This document shows positions 22,529 through 28,190 of a stretch of DNA of 28,190 nucleotides, piece by piece; position 1 is the stretch's first letter, and every line of letters starts with the position of its first letter. The notes below the pieces were generated by a model, which was given only the letters and a program-made list of their open reading frames with translations, did not search any database and was not told where the DNA came from. Source of the stretch: Conoideocrella luteorostrata (Eukaryota > Ascomycota > Sordariomycetes > Hypocreales > Clavicipitaceae). Position numbers and translations under genes: made by a program. The stretch covers positions 1 to 28,190 of the forward strand of contig JASWJB010000442.1 in the NCBI GenBank assembly GCA_032433595.1, given 5' to 3'.

Positions 22529-23071
22529 TCAACTTAGCATTAGTGATGGAATACCTAGTGCATCACTCAACACTGTGCACAATACCTCATTAGTCTCCGT
22601 CCTAAGAGTCTGTCGCTTGCTGTATAGCTCTTTTGGTTCCTTGTTTTTTTCCAGAACTTCAAGAATCGCATTTTCTTGTCGAGCTAGTTGGCCCAATATC
22701 AGGCTGGAGAGCTGGACTATGGCTTTAGCATTGTCGAGGAAAGTTTCGAATCCTGATAGCCGTAGTTCGCGCTTTCGCGTGGCTTGATTAGCTATTCTGT
22801 GCTCTCGATCAAGTTTTTCGAAACTTAACCTTCCCTCAATTTCTTTACTGGTAAAACAAGGCATTTGAAGACCGTCTCTCTTCACTTTTATTACGTTAAG
22901 GGGAATGCGCATACAAGGCAACAGCATTTTTGCAACTGATTGAAACCATGGCCTCTGAGAGTAGGGTCTCCATTTAAATACTGAGTTCCCCAGTCTGCAC
23001 AGGACACAGATGTCCAGGATCTGGTACAAGTCCTTCCACCAGATAAGTCTCCACACCCGGGCTCCCGACAT
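22529..23071 (-). CDS. Hypothetical protein, possible 3' half of a split gene
   Basis: A 180-codon ORF starting MSGARVWRL with strong protein character. The front part is hydrophobic and Trp/Cys-rich (WWKDLYQILDICVLCRLG). The second half is helical and charged (FTSKEIEGRLSFEKLDREH, RQENAILEVLEKNKEPKE), probably coiled coil. It is in the same frame as the ORF at 23198-23536, and the two are separated by a 142-bp structure with inverted ends. They may once have been one gene, and the Met start here may then be artificial. The family is not recognised. Confidence 0.5.
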   Translation of the reverse strand: MSGARVWRLIWWKDLYQILDICVLCRLGNSVFKWRPYSQRPWFQSVAKMLLPCMRIPLNVIKVKRDGLQMPCFTSKEIEGRLSFEKLDREHRIANQATRKRELRLSGFETFLDNAKAIVQLSSLILGQLARQENAILEVLEKNKEPKELYSKRQTLRTETNEVLCTVLSDALGIPSLMLS

Positions 23072-23074
23072 TCT

Positions 23075-23216
23075 AGACCGTTGGGACTATTAGTCTACCT
23101 TTTATGTCGTTGCCTTAGACAACATTGTTATGAATCTGTTCATTTTCAGTGGTTTTAGTATAGAGAAAATATTTAGCTCCTTTGACTAAACTTTAGACTA
23201 ATAGTCCAAATGGTCT
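23075..23216. mobile_element. Candidate MITE-like 142-bp structure with 23-bp inverted ends
   Basis: The ends 23075-23097 and 23194-23216 are inverted copies matching at 21 of 23 positions, with core GGACTATTAGTCTA. The inside (about 96 bp) is AT-rich and non-coding. The structure sits exactly between two same-frame minus-strand ORFs and supplies the stop codon of the upstream one. I found no convincing target-site duplication, so boundaries are uncertain. Canonical intron signals that would restore the frame were also not found. Confidence 0.5.
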
Positions 23217-23536
23217 GCTCTACACTCGTTCAGCACACTTAAGCATGATAATATTGGAATGCTTGAGTCATCTTCTTTGACGTATTTTGATCCTGAACTT
23301 GAGGCTACATCGACCGAAGAGAAAATGGAGCGATCGAACTTCGAGTCGTTGGCAATGACGAATAGGAATAATGTATCATTAATCTCAGTAAATTTAGACG
23401 CATCTGCTATAAGTAGCTTCCCAATATGCATAAATCGTCTATTGCGCGTCTTATCTACGATGGCATGCGTCCCTCCACTAGCCATTATTATTTTGCGTTG
23501 TGAGCATATAAGAGCAATTTGCAACAGCAGAGACAA
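23198..23536 (-). CDS. Hypothetical protein, possible 5' half of a split gene
   Basis: A 112-codon ORF. A second Met at residue 18 (MASGGTHAIVDK) is a likelier start than the first, because the conserved-looking part begins there. The chain has ordinary globular character (GKLLIADASKFTEINDTL, KEDDSSIPILSCLSVLNE). It ends ADHLDY inside the inverted repeat at 23194-23216, so its last residues are probably not original. It has the same frame as the 22529-23071 ORF. No domain is recognised. Confidence 0.45.
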   Translation of the reverse strand: MSLLLQIALICSQRKIIMASGGTHAIVDKTRNRRFMHIGKLLIADASKFTEINDTLFLFVIANDSKFDRSIFSSVDVASSSGSKYVKEDDSSIPILSCLSVLNECRADHLDY

Positions 23537-23974
23537 AAGGAATTTAACTTTTTAATTTGATGGTGACTCAAGAAAGAAGAATCTGAACATCCTGAAGAGT
23601 CCTAAAATCCTCCTGCTTTTTTTAATACTCGATAATCCCTCACTTTGGATGCCTTGAGCGCCAATATCGTGCTGAAGTCTCCTTTGTTTCATGCGTTTTA
23701 CATCTAGCTATTTATGGCACTGATTTACTGATAGTGTCACAAAATTCAGCAAAAGGTGAAGCTCCACACTAATAGCGTGAATAATGCATTTTATATGGCC
23801 TGTGACAGATAGAAACAATTCTTGTCTTAACATATGATGGTGGAACTTGAAGTGGTCGGTGGTACAAGTTACTGCCCTTGACCGCCCCCTCGCGATCGAC
23901 ACCACTATTGAATGGTGCGATTTTCCTACTTGTAATATTACCTCGCGAGAACTTGAAAGCAGCGAAGCTTTCAA
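23537..23974. other. Intergenic
   Basis: Contains the probable promoter of the 23536 ORF and the 3' flank of the F-box gene. An 88-codon minus ORF here has no recognisable character. Confidence 0.4.
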
Positions 23975-25796
23975 TTACCGCATACTGTGTATCGTCGTAG
24001 AGTGCGAGTCTGGGTCGAAAAAGGCTTCTAAAGGAATAACGGGCCAGCCGATTATCTCAATTTCCATGTTGCTCTGCCACATATTCAGGATTTTGTCATG
24101 CATGAGCAGATCTTTTCCATAACCAAGAGCTCTCCAGAGTTTTGTTCGAAAAATAAACCACTTGGATTCAAAATCGTCAAAATCCAGCCCAGGCTCGTCA
24201 GTAGCCATCTCTTCAAGAGATATCGCACCGGCTCCGTTTCCTTTTGCTTCGTTACATGGATCGTCTTTTTCCATATAGTGGGAATAAATGTCTGCAGGGC
24301 ATGGAATTTCCTTAAGCCGAGGAAATATTCTGCGCCATTGCGTCACAATACTCTGAGTTTCTCCAGAGCGCAAGAATTGTTCCGGATTTTCGAACAATAT
24401 GTTCTTGAGTTGAATAACTTTTAAGTAACGGAGCGGACGTATGTTTACCATTTGGGAGAAAGACAGGCATAACCGAGCCTGGGGTAAATTTAGCACTATC
24501 AACTGCGGCCAGTAATGTGCAATGTCTTGTAGCTTTGTACTACTTAACCGAAAATTTAGACCAAGCTCAAGAACCTCTAGAAGAGGAAGGGAACGCAACA
24601 AACACGAAAACAAGTCTTCTGCCCGTTCAGAGCTCCCAGTGAAGAGACCTGGTTTTATGCTCAACCTTTCTAAAAGCGGACAGTTATGCGCGATATGAAG
24701 GACCGTTTCTAGATGGTGAAACTCATGGCAGAACAGGTTGATGATGCGTAAATTCCGACAGTCCGCAATCTTTTCGATTACGCCTCTAGCGATGGTTGGG
24801 GTGGCCGGTGAAAATTTTCCTATGCTGAGGATGCTAAGCTCTTTAAATTTTGGTAACTGTTCCAACCATCGCTGGTTCCACTCCTGGAGGTACAATGCCT
24901 TTAGCCTTGGCCACGAAATGTCCTGGCCTTCCATTCCTGGCGTAGCAGATCCGGAATTCAAAGAAAAACCACCATTAGGTATGTTCAAAGCCAACGCTTT
25001 AAGGTTTTCCTGTCGCTCAAGGTATGAGAGGAGTTCCGGAGGGTTTTCTGAGTCCTCAGAGTGCGTTAAGTCACTGATGTTATGCTGACTCTCAAGGTGA
25101 AAAAACTGTAGGTCGCACAAGTCTAGCAACTGAAAAAGACCATTAATATCGTTATAGGTAGCTGATTTGTAGATTGTGAGAGCTCTGAGGTTTGAAAGCT
25201 TATCCTATTGATGTCAGTACGTTCTTTGAGCGGACAATCGTGGACTATACAAAACTCACAAGAGGATCGACCAGTGTAGCAGAACAAGTAAAGCTTTCCA
25301 ACAAGACCTGACAGTAGGAATCGTCAATAGCCATGTACTCAACGGTTGAGGTAAGTAAGAGGTCAGAAATCAGCGACCAATCTTGATTAATGATCTCGAA
25401 GGGGATGGCGAGACTTGCAAGCTCTCTTCCTTGTGGACAAAGAAGTAGCTTGGCGTATTGGCGCTGGCGCATCATGCTTAACTTCTCAAAGCATGCAAGC
25501 CTGGTATTCGGCTTTGCCGCTTCATCAATTGCGGGAGACTCTGGGGAAAGGACAAGATGCTTCACCATGGTCATGTTGCGAGCGAATCGCTCCCGAGATG
25601 CAGCAAAGAGGCAGTTGAGTGATGCAATATCAGGCGTGCGAAACTGCATGTCATTCAAAGAGCCCCGGTACAGCTTCTTTAAAGCTGCCCTATTCCAGAC
25701 GCTGTTCACACAAGCGCAGTTCAGAAGATCGGGTATCATGTGGACATTGTCGAGAACGAGTCCAACAATTTCCGGGAGAAAAAGAGGGTTTAACAT
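23975..25796 (-). CDS. F-box protein with leucine-rich repeat region
   Basis: Two exons, complement(join(23975..25204, 25260..25796)), encode 588 residues. The 55-nt intron (donor GTGAGT, branch TACTGAC, acceptor ATAG) joins in phase 0; the first exon read alone would stop 4 codons after the donor. Residues 1-45 form an F-box-like domain (LFLPEIVGLVLDNV, CVNSVWNRAALKKLYRG). From about residue 180 to 450 there are irregular leucine-rich repeats (LRALTIYKS, FKELSILSIG, LLEVLELGLNF, PQLIVLNLPQARL). F-box proteins bind Skp1 and present targets to an SCF ubiquitin ligase; the repeats would bind the target, which is unknown. ATG 25796 is chosen because the F-box starts within a few residues of it. 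The gene is intact, unlike its two neighbours. Confidence 0.82.
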
Positions 25797-27347
25797 GATT
25801 CAACTAGACCTCCAAGCACTAAAATGCACTACCACTAAGCTCAGTCAAAGAGCAGGTGCAGGATTGATGGCGATCTTCAAATGAAACAGAATTTGTGCTG
25901 CTGCTGGGATGCCACTAGTGGACAGATAATCAGAGTAATAGTCCCGACCGCCGAAATTCATCCTACTTTGCTGTTCAGATTGCTAGTTTGTCCCCTCTGT
26001 TTAGCTTTTGGAACCCTTTCTCGATTATTTTGACAGTCAGGAAGCTGTTGGACGGTCGTCCCTGGCCACTTCATTTATGTTAAAGTCGTGAATAAAAAAG
26101 CCATGTAGTTGCGAATAAAGGAGCTTGACGACTGTGAAGACGGCTGAATCTAATTAAATACCGGCCTGGTTCAAGTGGACACTATAGCCAATCAGTTCGC
26201 AAGGACATGGTATAGGTTCCTCCACCAAATAGTTCGTAGCTAGTTGGGCCTAACTGGAAAAGTCGGTCGTTGCAAATTAACTGCCCCCCATCCACCATCT
26301 TTCTGTATGGGTAACGCGCCGCTCTTCCTGGCTTTTCCATCTCGCTGCTTTAGACACTTCTGTAGGACCACCACCACCACCATTCAACCCACGACTTTCC
26401 TTATTCCTCTTCTCTTCTGTTTTTATTCCGCTGAGCCAGCAGCCTCCGCTTCCACCTTCCTGCCCGCCTCGCCTCTTGTTTCTTATCTACATTAGTAATG
26501 TCATAATCTGGTACAATAGGATCTAAGGTCCTGGCTAGTTATCGACTCCTTTGAACGTACAGTACTCGTGCACATTTTACATGCTTGTTCTCCACTGTCG
26601 TGATAAGGCCCAGGGAGAACCCTGTTTACTGTACAGTCTATTTCGGATAAAATACATTTCGCAGGAATTATTAAAGTCGCTAAGCCATATCTGGGTGCAC
26701 TCAGACACTTTTCATCGCTCCAGGTTTGTTAGATTGGCAGGAAGTGGCATTTAAAGAAACTGTGACTATTTGAGGGTGTAGTAGGGTTAAGGGTGGCGAC
26801 TTTTGGCTGTTTTCGAATCTCTGCATCACCCGTGTTTAATCCCGCAAACACTAGCAGGCACTGTAGGAGGGAGGATTTGCGCCCTAGCGCTACTGCGCAG
26901 ACCAAGGCCATTTCTGCATAGGAGCTGCTTAGAAATCCCACGCCGTCTCGCTGCTGATTGTGACTTCAATTTGTCCAAGATTCAAATCACCGATATTTAT
27001 CAATGTGGTACAACTCAGGCGTGAGCTTGGTGTGAGCGTCGTGCTGCGACGCGTTGTCATCATGGTCAGTACGTGTTCTTTGGAGGGGCAGTAATGCCAT
27101 CTCCGATGCACTGTTCACAATGGCGATAGGATCGAGCGGCGGCCTTATTCATAGATACCAAAAATCTTTCAGAATCCTGAGCCTATGCCGCGATTGACAA
27201 GCTGCGCAATGTCTAGAATACATGATTAATGATCTGTGCAATAGTCAGCAATTGGGACAGGAAGGTTGAAATCCACGGAGCAAGAAGTAAATCACGCCTG
27301 AAACATCAAAATGCTGTTTTCATCCGCAATACACACCTCTCCATGAA
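25797..27347. other. Gene-poor spacer with a pyrimidine-rich tract
   Basis: The left part is the promoter side of the F-box gene. Around 26320-26480 the plus strand is very C/T-rich with a (CCA)n stretch, like the leader or core promoter of a strongly expressed fungal gene. The first ATG after it (26497) is followed at once by TAA, so no gene is attached. Other ORFs are short and uninformative. Confidence 0.4.
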
Positions 27348-28190
27348 TTACATTCGGCCAATAGTCTCGTCAAAAGCTAAAAGAATAGTATTGTAAAGCT
27401 GTTCTGGATCTCCTCTTGGAGTGCTAATTAACATCCTTTCATCTGTATCTAGTGAAAAAAGAACTTCCCTGATTCTCAGACACAGCGGCTTCACCATGAC
27501 AAGTTTCTCCGGAAACTCGCTCATGATTCTTTCCACTCCGTTAACAGTCATATCACCCTCCTTGGCTTTCGCAATCTCCTTGAAACTTCCAATTTCCTAG
27601 TTGCGTAAATCGCTCTCAAGAGGTTTTGCTTCTTCCTGTCCGCAAAGCTTTTTTTTCACATCCCAGGCGCAGCGGGCACACATCCACAAGAGAACGTAGA
27701 AGAACGACCCCAAGTCATGACGATACGTATGGTCTGCACCACGCAGCACTTCAATTGCCATGAATTGCAACGTCCCCGTCTGGTTTCGTGCACCACTGGG
27801 CTTGCTATCTCGTTCTTTGGCTAAGTCCATCAGCATTCCCGTAAAACCATCTGATCCGCTCGACTTGGTAATGATGATATCATTCGAAGAAATGTCGCGA
27901 TGTAAGATGCGGCCTTTTGTATATAGATTGATGCGCTCGTATCGCATCTCGGGGCGCCTCCAAGAGCTCTCGGATAGTCTTGAAGTCGCTGACAACGCGC
28001 CTAGCTGGTGAGATAACCAGACAAGACAAAATCCTATCCTCGTACGGGTCGTTTGGGTCTGGCGTATATAAGCTTGGTTTCGTTTCGCCATTCGCTTCTT
28101 CGCTTGTTCGTTGATCGTAAGCCTGCCGAAGTGCTGACTTTTGGCTATTGGACCGCGATCTTGTTGGCGGGGGGGGGGGGGGGGGCCCCA
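27348..28190 (-). pseudogene. FunK1 fungal-type protein kinase, broken and cut by the window edge
   Basis: The FunK1 kinase family is recognisable over the whole span: an upstream part (YEDRILSCLVISPARR, FKTIRELLEA, RDAIRAHQSIY), the catalytic loop ILHRDIS, GARNQTGTLQFMAIEVL, YRHDLGSFFYVLLW and the C-terminal FPEKLVMVKPLCLRIR. It is interrupted twice. Near 27918-27924 a frame change separates RDAIRAHQSIY from GRILHRD. At 27597-27599 a TAG stands where the family normally has the Trp of a 'W..GSFKEIA' motif. TGG to TAG on this strand is a TpG-to-TpA change, the RIP type. The metal-binding segment reads MLMDLAKE, two residues shorter than the usual IDLDLAK. The N-terminal part runs into a 17-base G run at the window end. 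These kinases are numerous in fungi and their substrates are mostly unknown. Confidence 0.78.
28169..28185. repeat. 17-base poly-G tract at the window end
   Basis: A run of 17 G, then CCCCA at the last positions. It would encode a proline run in the FunK1 frame, but a long homopolymer next to a sequence end often marks an assembly error. Confidence 0.8.

Noticed and set aside
23075..23216. The gap between two same-frame ORFs as an ordinary intron
   Set aside because: No donor and acceptor pair with canonical signals restores the frame, and the 21-of-23 inverted ends point to an inserted element instead.
26244..26495. 83-codon plus ORF with Pro/Thr-rich translation
   Set aside because: It is the translation of a pyrimidine-rich tract and has no protein-like pattern; better explained as leader or promoter DNA.

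Overview
The window looks like an accessory region of a filamentous ascomycete (Pezizomycotina, perhaps Hypocreales; the order is a guess). The main evidence is five multi-exon genes rebuilt here. Their introns are 46-80 nt long with GT..AG ends, mostly with CTAAC/CTGAC-like branch sites, and every join restores an exact multiple of three. The protein families are also typical of such fungi: SRPK-like and FunK1 kinases, a DUF3435 ('FluG-domain') recombinase, an NRPS adenylation protein, an F-box protein and a small secreted cysteine-containing protein.

Layout. 1-3.2 kb: a weak F-box-like fragment, a short ORF, and a two-exon gene of unknown function with a very basic tail (2055-2550, minus). 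3.27-4.59 kb: an intact four-exon SRPK-like kinase (plus). 5.3-8.9 kb: a promoter region with an 11-bp-phased array of CTCAGG motifs, then an intact seven-exon gene for a 1003-residue protein. That protein joins a tyrosine-recombinase-like DUF3435 core (R206, H357, R360, Y393), C2H2-like zinc fingers and a chromodomain-like C-terminus. 9.0-9.7 kb: a tail-to-tail coiled-coil gene or pseudogene. About 8.9-17.5 kb: an AT-rich, stop-rich island of decayed coding sequence and diverged repeats. It still contains one well-formed two-exon gene for a secreted protein (15937-16799, minus), an unrecognised 217-codon ORF, and a protein with a GPI-anchor-like tail. 17.57-19.56 kb: an intact, intronless, stand-alone adenylation-thiolation (A-T) protein (minus). 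19.6-22.5 kb: nothing recognisable. 22.5-23.5 kb: two same-frame ORFs separated by a 142-bp structure with inverted-repeat ends. 23.97-25.8 kb: an intact two-exon F-box protein (minus). 27.35 kb to the end: a FunK1 kinase pseudogene with a frameshift and an in-frame TAG, cut off at the window edge next to a 17-base G run.

How it fits together. DUF3435 proteins include the 'captain' recombinases of Starship giant transposons. A captain is the first gene at one end of its element and points inward. If this gene is a captain, the cargo would lie to its right: the AT-rich island, the secreted protein, the A-T protein, the F-box gene and the FunK1 pseudogene. The window shows neither element boundaries nor an empty site, so this is a hypothesis. 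The contrast between intact genes and neighbours with stops (one of them the TpG-to-TpA type expected from repeat-induced point mutation, RIP) fits a transposon-rich compartment.
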